Shown piece after piece: positions 32,601 through 47,600 of a stretch of DNA of 64,000 bases (positions are counted from its first letter, which is position 1; each line of letters starts with the position of its first letter). This stretch comes from Apostichopus japonicus (taxonomy: Eukaryota > Echinodermata > Holothuroidea > Aspidochirotida > Stichopodidae). Under the pieces are notes generated by a model. That model was not told the DNA's origin, did no database searches, and saw only the letters and a program-made list of their open reading frames with translations. The DNA lies in NCBI RefSeq assembly GCF_037975245.1, contig NC_092567.1, positions 22,899,376 through 22,963,375 on the forward strand, read 5' to 3'. The translations under genes were made by a program, and so were the position numbers.

Positions 32601-35600
32601 GGATCTCTCGGTCAGACAGTATGCTGTTTGTAGGAAGAAAACAACGCTCTTATGAAATGCTCACCAGCATTGTGATGATTTTACTAGATATACTGACTTT
32701 ATATTAAAACCAATGAAATATTGCTCCCAGTTTACTCAATGCCTGGTAGCTGATATTATGGCCTGTCATGCAAGGGAGGGGGAGGGGAGGGGGGTGGGGG
32801 GGTTAATGGATTTGGAGGGGTCATGGTGACAAGTCAACAGACTTGTGATCTAAGGAATCCAATCCTGGTCAGAAAGTTACAGTATGTCCTTTATCTCCAT
32901 TGCCTCTCTGCTCATGGTGTATAAATGGGGACCTGGGAGGTAACTTGTGAATATAGTTGCAGGGCGCCGATTTGTGGCTTCACCCTATGGGAAATCTCCC
33001 AGAGGGACACATACATCTGGTACCCATACTGGTTGAAAGTTCTATAAGCCTTTAACAATTGCTGTTTGTGTACTGAACATCGACTGGCCTACATTTACAG
33101 ACGGTTTACGTGACTATCTCACCCGGATCCGTCCGTGTCGAATTCATCGAAAACTTCGGATGCGTTGACCTCCTTGGGCGTACTCATCATGTAGTACATA
33201 TACGCAAATGAAAACTGCATGTCTTGGGAATGACGGATACGATGTGAGGATGTCAGGTCAAACTCCTCAGAGAATCTGGATAATTGGAAAGATGAAAGAT
33301 GAAAATGTTCATTTGTGACGGCTACGGAGAGTGAACGATCGTCTAGTTTTCGTTACGTTGCTGCCACCGAAATCTTCCGATAAATATTCTAAATTCCAGC
33401 TAAATTTTAAAAGCGTGACATTTTTAAGTTCCGACATAAATTCAAAGTGTTCATAGTAAGATCGAATGAAAAGACAAATTCCATAATTGTTAATTGGTTC
33501 TACTAATCTGTCGAGGCAGACTGTCAGAAAGCGAATCTGTAGTAGCTTCCAAAATCTCCCGCAGGTTGGAAACCAAAAAACCAAAAGTTGGAAAAGTGAA
33601 GATTAAAAACTTACTCATTTTGTAGTTCATTCATGACATTGACGTCTACCATGTGCACCATGTGGGCGGGAACTTTACGAGCTACAAAACCAAATTTTTT
33701 GTTGTACAGTTTGTTGACGTATCTCAGGGAATTTCCGTAAGTATCCAAGAGTTTTCGACTGCGATGTCTTAGGTGTTGATAGTTGTCGAGTCTGTTTTCC
33801 TGTAAACATGAGTCGGAATATGTGCTTCAAACATGTAAATGAGATTTCATAATATTTTACAAAATATAGGAAGAATGTGGTGCAGAGAAAATGAAGTTTT
33901 CTTACCAAATGAGAAAAGAACCATTTATCACAAAAATTGAGTGGATTTGGAAATTAGAGAGGCAAAAATTATCAAAAGGAAGAAAGAGAATTAATTAACT
34001 AATTAATAACTGCTTACATGTATGCAAAGAACCTGCAATTTTGACACAAACTAGTCGCCAGTCAAAACAGCCATCAATCCCAGAAATCTATGACAACAGA
34101 TTAGCTTACAGGTTTTACCAAAGACTATCCACCCCCACAATAATTCTTACAATTTCCTCTGGTTTATACAATAATTTTTGAAATTTGCAAACTTAATTTG
34201 GAAACTGGTGGTCTCAAATTCCAAAACTTTTTTTTATGCTTGATATATTGTTTTTACCACGGTAACATCTCTAAGAAAATCATAATAAAACTGATTTTTT
34301 AATTGGTGACTCACCTCACTTTGATCGCTCTTATTGGCAAATAAATTGAATCTTTCCCAGGGCAGGAAACTATTCTCCTTGGAATATTTCTCGTTAATGT
34401 TCACCATCTCCTGGTTGAGCGGTTCCAGTCGGTCCGTCGTCTTACTCGCTCCTTTTTCGTAATCTGCTCTTCCTCTGATGATAGCTAATTTCTCTTCTTT
34501 TGTGATTCCCTTCCCATCGGATATCTTCATTCGTAGCAGTAAATCTTGTCTGAGGTTTGGAATCCTCCATTTTCCAATAGGTATGTCCTTTGAATTTTCA
34601 ACTTCATTATCAAAGATGGCGGCGCTCCGTTTAGCATTTGATTTAGATTTTTCTAAGAGAGTCTGCCCATATTCCACCGAAAGTAATCTCCTTCTTTTGA
34701 TGGTGTCCTTCATAATACCTTGGTTGTCATCATTTCTATTTGGACTCATTTCGATGCCTGCTCCCACTTCTTTCTCCTCGACTACTCGTTCAGCCTCACC
34801 CTCGCCCTCTTCACCATTCACAACTATTTTATTCTCTGAGTCACCCTCAGGTTTTCTCTCTTCTAATATTTTATGTTCCAGTTTCTCCTGAATGTCTTGA
34901 TGGAGTTTTTGAAAATTAAAGTCGGGTATGTATGGTTTCTGCATTGGCTGTTGGAATTGCACATTCCCTCTTTGTGGATTTTCATTCAATGGTAGTCCAG
35001 GTTGTTGCTGTCCAACCATTTGCTGTTGTCCAGGTATTTGCTGTCCAACCATCTGCTGTTGTCCAGCTATTTGCTGTCCAGGTATTTGCTGTCCAACCAT
35101 CTGCTGTTGTCCAGCTATTTGCTGTCCAACCATCTGCTGTTGTCCAGCTATTTGCTGTCCAACCATCTGCTGTTGTCCAGCTATTTGCTGTCCAGCTATT
35201 TGCTGTCCAGGTATTTGCTGTCCAACCATCTGCTGTTGTCCAGCTATTTGCTGTCCAACCATCTGCTGTTGTCCAGCTATTTGCTGTCCAGGTATTTGCT
35301 GTCCAACCATCTGCTGTTGTCCAGCTACTTGCTGTCCAACCATTTGCTGTTGTCCAGCTATTTGCTGTTCAACCATCTGCTGTTGTCCAGCTACTTGTCC
35401 CACTATCTGTCCTTGTCCACCATGTAGTGGAATACCCTGTTGCTGTTGTTCAACCCTTTGGAGGACATTCTGTTGATCTACAGCTTTTAAGCCTTGAGAC
35501 TGCAGTTGTTGCAGGGATTGTTGAAGCAGGCTCTGTTGTCTTGCATCATCTTCCAGACTTCGTTTCTGCTCTATATCCGGCTCGACGGCACCGTTTGGCA

Positions 35601-38600
35601 ACAATTGCTTCAATTCTTCGTCCACCTGTTGGTGAAATCCAACACCGCGGTCATCAACACCTTGACCTTGATTGAAATGGACAGCTCCATCCAGACCATC
35701 TTTGACCTGGCCTGCACCGATGTCCTCAACATTACCCTGTTTTAGTATACCCTGTAACGACTGCTCCTGACCGAGTCCCTCATGTCGTAAATTACCTTGG
35801 CCAGCGATTCCCACTTGACCATCACCTGGGACGAATTGTAATTTATTTTTCTCCTCCTGTATCTGCGCTTCCAACTGTTCGTGTTTCTCGGCTCGTCTTT
35901 GAACCAACAGTTCTTTCTGCTCATTGGTCAATTCTTTCTGTTCCTTTTCCTCTAATAGTTCATCCCCTTCCTCCTTCCCTCCCTCTCCTCGTTCTGCAAC
36001 CAGTCTTCTCTGCTCATCAAAGTCAACTGATTGGATGTACTCGGTTAAAAGAAGTGTCTTCTCCTGGTTGTAGCCTTTCTCTGTGAGGTCACCTACAGAT
36101 AAAAAAAAATATTTAAAAAAAAGATAAAAAGACATAAAAAGTTTCACATCGGACAAAAAAAAGAGTAAAACATTTTCTGTCTGTGAAGGTCTGTTTTAAT
36201 TTCCCTTGTGTTTTTTCTGGACCTCGCGACATATACACATCACGGTTCATAAGTTTCTATGCCTTCCGTACAACCATACTTTCCTTTACACAATTTCCTT
36301 TTTATAAACGTCTTTCGCACATAAACGGAAAACGACGGTAACATTTTCTTCGCCTATTAATATTCTTCTGATACCGTCAAATGAAGCAACATTCAAATAA
36401 CTCTCATTAGTAGTTCAACTGTGTTTCACTTCATTCTCCTGTCAATAAAGATGAAAAACTTACCCTCCTGAAGTAACTTGTCCAATTCTGCCAGTTTGCC
36501 CTTAACATCCTCGTTTAAGAGTTCTTCTGCAACCTCTGGAATCTGACCTTTAATTTCAGCTTCTCCTTCTTTGTCAAATTGTGGTTTCCTGCAAAATTTA
36601 TGAATATTCATGAAGGATCACTATGATGATGATGTTTATTCATGAGATGACATAACAATACACCCCAGGTGGGACAATTGTTTTTTTCCCTTGTCTACAC
36701 TGCACTTTCATGTCCCGCTTCTCGTTGCTATAGCAATGCTTAAGTGTATATTAACAAATATTCACAAAACTCAACCCCCAAAATGCTTAAAGTAAGCTGA
36801 CTTTACTTTAGAACACTTTTGTCTTTTTAAAATTAATTTGTTGTGTAAAGACCACATCAAAAGTGATGAAGTTAGACTACTAATGCCTTAGTTCTACTAT
36901 CATATGAAACAACTTATTTTAATTCTTGTTTTACTATTTGTACTGTTGCTGTAAAGCGCTTTGAGTCTTTGGGAAAGGAGTTATATAAATATGTTTATGT
37001 ATGCATGTATGTATTCTCACCTCCCCCCAATCCCACCCCCTTTCCCCACACACACCTCTTTGGCATGTCACTCATTAACTAGCTAGCTTATGGCACTTAG
37101 AACCAACCTGTTTTGCTCTGGTATCATCTGGAATTTGTAAGGTGGTTCTGTTGGGCCATCACCTGTTTTATCACTTTCAAGTATATCTTTGTTTGGTAAA
37201 CCTACTGCGGTCTCCTCCACTGGCCTGGTATCTGCTTTAACCCGGAATGATACCTGTACAAAATGAATCATTTAGATGAGAGTAACGACTATCAAATTGA
37301 TTACATGAACCCTGATTCTGTGGGTCCAATGTCTTATCAGTAAAATGGCAAATCCAGATAAACCTTCATGTGTATGGTAGACCTGAGATGTTAGTTTAAT
37401 AGTCCTCTCTTTCTCTCAATTACAGCCGTTAATGGCAAAGAAATTGTTATTCTGCACTGATTCCCGTCACCAGCTAATGTCTAAAATCTATTCACAGGCA
37501 AGTAAACCCAATTGTCATTTTTATACAACAGAGATGCATGAACTGCAACCCCCCACAATTCCCCCTTCCCCTCCTGAGCACCTCCCCTCCCCTCCCAACA
37601 CCAACAACAACTAAGAAAGATTTTAGCCCTCAACTTGAACTACAAACCCTAGTAGATACTATTTGTACAAAGAATGAAAGTCTCTGCTGTTAGTAGGAGC
37701 AAGACTGTTACCTCAGCTTTATGACTCTTAACTTGAACTATAAAACCTAGTAGATACTATTTGTACAAAGCATGAAAGTCTTGGCTGTTAGTAGGAGCAA
37801 GACTGTTACCTCAGCTTTATGATTCTCAACTTGAACTATAAAACCTAGTAGATACTATTTGTACAAAGCATGAAAGTCTCGGCTGTTAGTAGGAGCAAGA
37901 CTATTACCTCAGCGGGCTCCCCATCTGCATCTTTCCCGTTCACTCTTATCACAATCTCCGTCTCCGTAAAGTTCTTGTAGAGGAGGAGATGGACGGTCTT
38001 AAAGAGTTGAGCGATGGTGGCGGTCCTGACAATGCCACCGGCTTGATAGTGTCCCTCGGCGATGCTACCGGCCTTACCGAAGATTGGCGTGACATTGAAG
38101 AAGGCAACCTGAAGACCTTAGTGTTTGGAAACGAGGAAAGATATACCGAGAATCAAGCGAGAGAAATGTTTTAGTCATGTGACACCTTAGTGATTTGTTG
38201 ACAAAAGCAGAATGATGATATTCTGTGGGCAACCCTGAAGACCTTAGTGTTTGGAAAGGAGGTAATATATACCCAGAATCAGCCAGAGAAATGTTTTAGT
38301 CATGTGACACCTTTGTGATTTGTTGACAATAGCAGAATGATGATAACCTGGAGGCAAGTTGGAGACCTTAGTGTTTCGAAATAAATACCAAGATACAAGT
38401 GAGAGGAATGTTTTAATCATGTGACACAAATTAAAATACTAAACAGACAAACAAAAGAATTTGTTGACAATAACAGAAGATGATAACTGAACAACATTTG
38501 CCTCTCAGGCACCGTGTCAAAAGTCCGATGCTGGGGGGGGAGGGGCTGCAGCCTCACTGCAGCCAGGCTGTGTAGCACATCATCTCTAGTATTCTGCATT

Positions 38601-41600
38601 TTAATTTATAATAATCATAATAATCTGCTGGTCTGCAGAGATAATCATAATCTCCTTTGTTTGATATTGATTAAGAGATTGCAGCTGCTGCAGCTTTCCT
38701 TACTTTACATTGTCTAAATATTCAAATTTTTATTTCACATAATTTTAATAAAAACATACAACAGAAATTCAGACAAAAATCACCATTTGCTCTCTCTGGA
38801 AGGTAATAAACTATTTGTTTCTTGAACCTATTGTATGTAACTATTTATTATGTAAGACATAATGTAATAATCTCTTATATACTGGATCTGGACTAATTAC
38901 GTATAAATAGTGTAAAGTGTTATTACCTTTGGGTAGAGTGATATTGACTGGACCGGTTATCTTCTCCGAGTAGAGTTTACCTAAGTTTGTAGTGCCACAG
39001 TCTCCAGCATCATAGCCACAATCCATATTGTTGCAAGACTACAAAAGGAAAGGAAAAACAAAATAAAGATGGTAAATTATAATTAGTTCTGCTGGTAATA
39101 ACCATTTCATGAAATCTGAGCCAAATATTTGAATCACATAGGTCACACATGACGAGGGCAAAATCTTAGAAATGATAAAGTTAGTGCCGATGGATGTAAT
39201 TTGTCAATTTTGTAAAATACTCACCATCTATGCCAATTTTGACATCATCTATGGCCTTTATTTAAAATACCTGACTTACATTAACTGTTGTTTGTGAGTC
39301 TGTTTTGTTCCACTGTATGAATCATGCCTGGCTGTCCACAAAAACTTAATGGCCAATGGTTAGCATGACTGAATACAATATTTCTACTCTAAACTATATC
39401 ATTAAAATATTTTTTTTAACTTAAAATAAAAATAAAGGTTTTAAAGAGTATTTTTGAAAAATAAAGAGCCTTTTTTTAAATAATTTTTTTTTAATGGTTT
39501 TAAAGGTTTTGCTGGGAAGTCTGCAACTGATAAACAATGATCGTTAGCCTGATTAACACTGACATTAATGGACTAATACTCACTGTGTCACAGTATTTGT
39601 CAGCAACCCATGAATTGGCGCAGCCATTGCTACAGTACACTGGAAACAGAAAACAAAACAGAGTAATTTATTTGAACCAACAATTCTTAGTCTAGCTCAT
39701 GAGTCTTTTAAACCTTTCAATCATGTATAGCTTATAACATGACCTCAAGCGATCAAACTAAGACACTTACGGGCTACTTTCTTTATTATTCCTTGTTCAT
39801 AAAATGAAGGACATGAGCGAGTAATAAATGCTTGCATTCTCGTTTTCAATAGTTCATTGCTCAGTATTCCTCATAGTATTAATAGTATTAATTACATGTA
39901 AAATGCAAATTGGAAATTTTCAACATTTTCAATTCTATTTTTTACATCATAATTTTGAAAAGAAAATTGTCTAAGCAAGCTGGTGACCTGCATTGTTCAG
40001 TATTTTTCAAAATAGCATCGAAAAATTAATCACAATCAAGTCAGAAAACTGTTTTTAACAAAAAAGACCTCTTGGGAATATAAACTTGAAGATTTCATGC
40101 TGCTGTTTGTGTTTTGATACTTACAGCTATCAAGATTGGAATCGCCTCCACCACCCACTGCTGCACCTCCTACCGGACCGGGGGCGTCAACTCCTGATAA
40201 ACAAAGAGAACAGAAATAGACACTCCATAAGAAATAACAAAGGGAACAAACAATGATAAAAACTCTTCTTTGGATACATTTCATTCGAGTCTTCTTGAAA
40301 CATCTAAATACAAAATTAGAAGCTCATGCAAACTATCCATCATTTCCCTACAAACCCTACCCCAGACACAAATATGTCACTTTTAGTCTTTTATCCCTAA
40401 TATTAGGCCATTCACGTCGTACCATGTGTCATACGACGTATCATATATCAAAAACCATACTGTATCATACCGTAACATATTGTACCATATCAAATCACTT
40501 CGCACCACATCGCTTTGTACATCATCGCATCAAGCCACATCACACCACATCAGATAAAAATTGCATCACACCACAGCACTTGACATTGCATCACACTCAA
40601 TTGCATCCCACCACACCACATTGCTTTTAACACTACATCCATCGCATCACACCACAAGCAATTGGCATCGCATTGCACTGCATCTCATAACACTGTATTG
40701 CATCACGTCAAATCACAGCCATTTGCATCGCATTTGCATCCATTTACATCCACACCACTTTGCATCGCATCGTACTACATTGTATCACACCACGTCACTC
40801 TGCATGGCATCACACTACATCCCATCACACCACAGCACTTCGCATGACATCACCCCACATCATTTTGTATTGCATCACACTGCATCGCATCACACCACTT
40901 TGCATCGCATCAAACTTCATTGCATCGCACCACATAACGCCACACTGCATTGCACCACATCACATCACATTCAAATCACATCATATTAGAAAGAAGCAAG
41001 AATGATATCCACCTTCCCTCATAGAATCATTCTTGCTGTTATCAATCTGTATGTTGTTTCTTGTAGAATTAAACTCTACGTACCTGTACAGTCGCCTCCA
41101 TCCCAATCACACTCGGAGGTATTACAAGCCTTGTCACAGTAGTTATCCTTGATCCAAGACGACGGACACCCCTCTGCACAATTTGGAACAGGCCAAGTCA
41201 AGTAGACCTACATAATAAAATTTAAAAATAAAAGAAAACACATAAAAATGCAAAAGTAATTTATGATTTTTTTTTTTGGTGTCAAGTATATACAACAACC
41301 ACCATTTTTTGTTGGCACATACTGGCAATAAGATACTAACCCTTCCCGCAAAAACATTTCTTAAATGAGTCTGTATGTGTTTGATAAGTTTAGTTTCTTT
41401 ATACAACAGAGTAGCTGCAATAGCAGCTATTAAGAAATTGCAACTTGTATAGAATGTGTGACAAATATGAGGTAATATACCTTTGGGTATGTCTTACAAG
41501 TTAACATATGGTGAAAAAAATATAATCTGCATAAATATACATTGAGAAATGCCTAACCCTGCTTGAAACAGATCAACTATTGATTTCGTCGGTGACAATA

Positions 41601-44600
41601 GTCACCAGGGACAGAAAACTTGATAATTTCAAACAAAACCACTCTGCAATTTCCACAAGAGCTCTTTCCTCTAACATCAAATTAGACCTTTCTTTCTTTT
41701 ATGAAAGAGTTCATGTTGGATACCATCATCTTTGCATATTAATCAATCATCGTAAGGGGTAAGTTTGAAATTTGACAGAATAAAAACTAAAAACATTCCT
41801 CCTTTAATTTTATGTATCAGATCACCGCTGTCAACAGATACGCTGAAACTTGATGGAAGAGGCAGAGAAGATGAAGTACCTTCTGTCCTCCTGCATGGGA
41901 GTAGAAATCGTCCGGCCAAACGTCTTTACCGAACATTGTGTCGTCGTTGAGGTAAATGAATTTCTCCGACAAGCCCGGGATCCGATGCAGGTGACTCTCG
42001 ATAGCAGGAGAGCTGAAACTTGGAAGGTGACTTTGATTGACAAAAATTTCCTGTAAAAGAATAATTAAAAGAGATGAAAAGAAAATCAGGATGTTTTTAA
42101 GAAGATCGCAAATTCCGAAATTAAAAATTGTGTTGTAGTGAGAGAAACAACACAATCATTCATTGTTGTAGTTTTTTTGAATGAGAAATGAAATTGGAAT
42201 CTCTTTAGATTAATATTCAAATTTTTACGGTGTATGCACGGAACATAATGAACCATTAAATGTGACAGTACTTTAAGAACATATACACCAGAAAACTGAC
42301 TGGGGAATTTATAGACAAACTTGGCAGAGTGAAGAAATGGATATAGGGTTCACTATCAACTAAAGCAGGGGTACCCTCACTGGGGTGCATGAACCCTCAG
42401 GGGGTGTGTGAGTCCATCCCAGGGGGTTCGTGAGACGTTTCTGAAAGTCAAAACTAGAGTACTTTTTGTTGAACTAAAATCTGATATATCATATAATTTA
42501 GTAATGTACAAAAGTATCGACAAACTCTACAATATTACACTATGAAGCACTGTTATGCATATTATAGTATAATAATGAATGACACAGATCGTTTCTCCTA
42601 AAGTTGGGGGTTCGTGGACAACTCTGATATCCACAGGGGGTTCATGGGGGGATGAAGTTAGGGAAACCCTGAACTAAAGGCTGGATAGCTAAGTTGGTAA
42701 AGCACTGAACTTGTGATCCTGCAGTTATTGGTTAAAATCCCATTCAAGCCAAACAAAAATCTTATAGATGCTATAAAGTGAATGTTGAAACTGCACGACT
42801 GGAAGCTGACCTGCTCATGGTACAGAGTTGCAGGAAATTACATTCCATTCCATACACAGCTTTCATTTGTGGACCCTGTTTACCTACAGATGATCTGTCA
42901 CGTTTAACAAAACTTAAAGTGATTGCATGTTAAAGCAGCATTTTGCGTCTTTTTCTAGGGTTTTCTCAACCTCACTGATTCCACAATGCCATAACGACAT
43001 ACATAACTAGCATATCTATTCAAATCTTACTTCAAATGGTGGCATAAAAGTTGAAAAAGTTACAACTTTCAACTTTGTTTTTCTCGAAGATATTTTCCAT
43101 TGGGATCCAAATAAACCTCGCCCATAATATGAATTTTTAAAGTTACCAACGTCAGAGGACACTTTTCTCATTATCTGCAAATGTCCTTAATTACTCGCCA
43201 ATTAACGCTTTTGGCAGGGGAAAAACTTGGCTGATATCTTAGTTTGCTGTTTTGTGATTGATTTATGTAAAAAAACTTGATGGACTTGTCAAAAAAGTGG
43301 AAAATGGCGACAAAACGCAAAATGCTGCTTTAAACAAACAGACAGACTTACAGAATGAGAAACCAACGTGAGTCTTGAATTATCCAAGTTTATCCATGCT
43401 GGTATCTGTCCATTTGTTACGATGTAGACATTTCTGATCCAGGGTGCGTGCTTCTCCAGGGATCGTAGCGAGTACCGTAAAGCCTGTTTTGGATTTCAAA
43501 AATAGCTCGACAATATTTATCGATATTCTTTGAGTAGCAAAAATTGGTAAGAGTTTGATTAAAGTTTTTTGGAAGTTTCTGACCAAAGGCACAAGGCACT
43601 CTGGGTTTTTTTTTAAATGAAATTGCCCTTGAAAATAAATGATAATTGCTGCCAAATATGTAGGACTGCTGCCATGGAAACAAGGAATTTTCTGAGGTTT
43701 AGTCTCACAATATCTCATACAAGTATTGTATGTTTGGGGAGGTTTGAAACAAATAAATATAGATTTCTGACGATACAATTACTGTTCTTAATAATTACCT
43801 CGTTATCTTCGAATCTGTTTGGAGACATATCACCATCAAATTCCTGTAAAAAAGAATAAAGAAATGTGATGATACTATCTTATTAAAATCATGGAAAGCA
43901 ATTTTTAAAATTGGAACAGACTACCTGCTCCACAATTTTGCAAATTATGTAAAGCTTGAGGTTATTAGGATTAATAATTTAAATGAGCTTCCCCCTTTGA
44001 ATGTTTGACTTATCTAAGTTCTCGTTACGAAACATTTGAATAATGCACATGCTTGATTCTCCTATCCCATTGGGTCATTACGATATTCAAGATATTGGGT
44101 TTAAACATGCTCATGTTACTATGGTAACCTGCAGATATAAGATTGCTTCATAAATGTCATCCATCAATGTCGTTACATCTGTCATCCGCACTGCTTAGAG
44201 AGTTGACAACCAACACCGCATTCTCTCAAATATTCTTCACCAAAAGTGACACAGCTGACTATGAATGGTTAATGTTCTTATTATGATTATGTCGTGCATG
44301 GTTTCACATCATGCATAAAGCCATGCTGAAGAAGATGAATGTCACAAAGATATACTAGATTAGCTTCTCTTCTTTTCTTATTCAATCGACTGATAAATAT
44401 TTTAAGCATGATCCCACACAGTACGAACAACGAGGAGGGAAAGGAATCCGTTACATGTTAAGTCATGCGTGAAACAAGACAGGTTGCCTTGAATGTGGCT
44501 GGCAAGACAGCTAAGACCAGTGCAGCTAGAAATATGGTCAGCTGGAGGCCAGGACAGCTAGAAATATGGTCAGTTAGAGATATGTTACATGTTAAGTCAT

Positions 44601-47600
44601 GCGTGAAACAAGACAGGTTGCCTTGAATGTGGCTGGCAAGACAGCTAAGACCAGTGTAGCTAGAAATATGGTCAGTTAGTGACCAGGACAGCTAGATATG
44701 TGGTCAGCTAGTGACCAGGACAGCTAGATATATGTGGTCAGCTAGGGACCAGGACAGCTAGAAATGTGGTCAGCTAGTGACCAGGACAGTTAGAAATATG
44801 GTCAGCTAGTGACCAGGACAGCTAGAAATATGGTCACCTATTGTAAAGGACAGCTAAAAATATGGTCAGTTAATGACCAGGAACAGCTAGAAATGTGGTC
44901 AGCTAGTGACCAGGACAGCTAAAAATATGGTCAGCTATGGTCAGCTAATAATATGGTCAACTAGTGACCGGGACAGCTAGTAATATGGTCAGCTAATGAC
45001 TAGGAGAGCTGTAGCAACCTGGTAAGCTAGTAATCAGGAAACTCTTGAATTGCAGAGATTCATACCAATAATTTGTTTATAATAAATGATCATGTAAATT
45101 CGACCAGACCACAGAGAGGATACATACTAAAACACACCTTTTAATGGAAAATATAAATAATTCTTACCATCTCCAAATTCCACACCAGGAATGCTGAAAC
45201 TAATTTAATCTCACTCTCGACAGTAGACTTTTCCGCCTGGCAGAAAGAAAACAAACACCACAGATATAAATAAGCTATGCTAGAATATCAGAATAAATTT
45301 TCCTAACATTTTTTTATGATGACTACATAATGAAGTAAATGAGACTAATAACAGTTTTTTTTGGGGGGAGTTGGGGGGAGGGCTTCTCTATTCTTTTTCA
45401 AAATGACGTTATTCTTGGAGACAGCACTGAAGTTTTGCCTGTGGGCTGCTTAAGTTCAAATGGACTATACTTCTTCTTCTAATTTTATCTCAAATTTGTG
45501 CTACTACTCACAAGTTTATGTTCCCAACCAAATGTTATGATTATCAAAATGAGTAGTTCATGCTTACTTCTGTGATTATCGTATTCATATCTCCATCCTT
45601 TGATATCGTCAAAATGGCAGCACTGGACGGAATTCTAAGATCGACCTGTCAGGAGGAGAAAAATGATAAAACACATCACCACTGGTTGCAATACAAATAC
45701 AACAACTAACTGTAGAAAACATATAACATATAACCACTGATTGCAATACGCATACAACAACTAACTGTAGAAAACATGTCACACTGATTGCATTACGCAT
45801 ACAACAACTGACTGTAGAAAACATATAACATATAACCACTGATTGCAATATGCATAAACAACAACTGACTGTAGAAAACATAACATACAACCACTGATTG
45901 CAATACGCATACAACAACTAACTGTAGAAAACATGTCACACTGATTGCATTACGCATACAACAACTGACTGTAGAAAACATGACATACAACCACTGATTG
46001 CAATATGCATACAACGCTATGACAGGTGACTGTGTACAACACATTACGACAGCTGTGTATTACACACTATGACATATGACTGTGTACAACACATTACAAC
46101 AGCTGACTGTGTACAACACATTACAACAGCTGACTGTGTACGACACACTACGACCACTGACTGTGTACCACACATTACAACAGCTGACTATGTACAACAC
46201 ACTACGACAGCTGACTGTGTATTAAACACTATACTGTGTACGACACATTACAACAGCTGACTGTGTACTACACATTACGACAGCTGTGTATTACACACTA
46301 TGACATATGACTGTGTACAACACACTATGACAGCTGTGTATTACACACTATGACAGCTGACTATGTACAACACACTACGACAGCTGACTGTGTACGACAC
46401 ACTAAGACAGCTGACTGTACGATACACTACGACAGCTGACTGTGTACAGCACACTACGACAGCTGACTGTGTACGACACACTACCACAGCTGACTGTGTA
46501 CGACACACTACGACAGCTGACTGTGTACAACACACTACGACAGCTGACTGTGTACAACACACTACGACAGCTGACTGTGTACGACACACTACCACAGCTG
46601 ACTGTGTACGACACACTACGACAGCTGACTGTGTACAACACACTACGACAGCTGACTGTGTACGACACACTACGACAGCTGACTGTGTACGACACACTAC
46701 CACAGCTGACTGTGTACGATACACTACGACAGCCGACTGTGTACCACACACTACGACAGCTGACTGTGTACGACACACTACAACAGCTGACTGTGTACGA
46801 CACACTATGACAGCCGACTGTGTACGACACACTACCACAGCTGACTGTGTACGACACACTATGACAGCTGACTGTGTACGACACACTACGACAGCTGACT
46901 GTGTATGACACACTATGACAGCTGACTGTGTATGACACACTACGACAGCTGACTGTGTATGACACACTATGACAGCTGACTGTGTACCACACACTATGAC
47001 AGCTGACTGTGTACCACACACTACGACAGCTGACTGTGTACGACACACTATGACAGCTGACTGTGTACGACACACTACGACAGCTGACTGTGTACGACAC
47101 ACTACGACAGCTGACTGTGTCCGACTGCCACACATGACTACTTATTTTACAAGTGATGTCAACCTGATATAAACAGATAATAAGCTAAAGATACTTTTAA
47201 AACATTTCTCTAGCAAAAGAAACTACATTGCAATGACAAGTTTATACTTCACTCATCCAAATTGATTGAACCAAAAGAGCACTTTTTTCTCCCCTTTTCT
47301 TCCTCCTTTTATATATATTTGCTGCCATCTACCCCTCTTTTAGGTCCCTTATGTATAATTTCTACGAGGTATCAAATATTTCGATATCTTACCTTACTAA
47401 CAAATTCTCTTTGAGCCTCGGGGACTTTAGACTTGACATTCTCTTCCGTAGAGTCTTTCTCCAGGCCTATCGCCATGACGATGTTATTCATCTTTAGTAA
47501 CTTTTGATGTGTGCCATCTGTAGTCTGATAAAAGAGAGGAGAGATTGCAATTAGATCTTATGACGATAACCTGAAATTGGCTGAGACTGAGTAGGACTCA

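Noticed and set aside
34928-35675. Long + strand frames (up to 247 codons, CCPTIC or VVQLFAVQ repeats) opposite GNPTAB exon 19
   Set aside because: These are antisense shadows of the in-frame Gln-rich repeat. The - strand frame is conserved at its ends, joins neighbouring exons and continues the known protein.
38099-38116. cttcag before 38106 as the GNPTAB exon 16 acceptor
   Set aside because: It would enter the exon in the wrong phase and meet a stop. The ctaag site at 38117-38118 keeps the frame and restores the conserved PKG junction.
40253-41005. His/Ser/Thr-rich + strand frames of 80-142 codons
   Set aside because: They come from the catcacacca simple repeat in a GNPTAB intron.
46341-47135. 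Open frame of 264 codons on the - strand (repeats of QSAVVVCRT)
   Set aside because: It is a translation of the 27-bp minisatellite. Other frames on both strands are equally open, and it lies in a GNPTAB intron.
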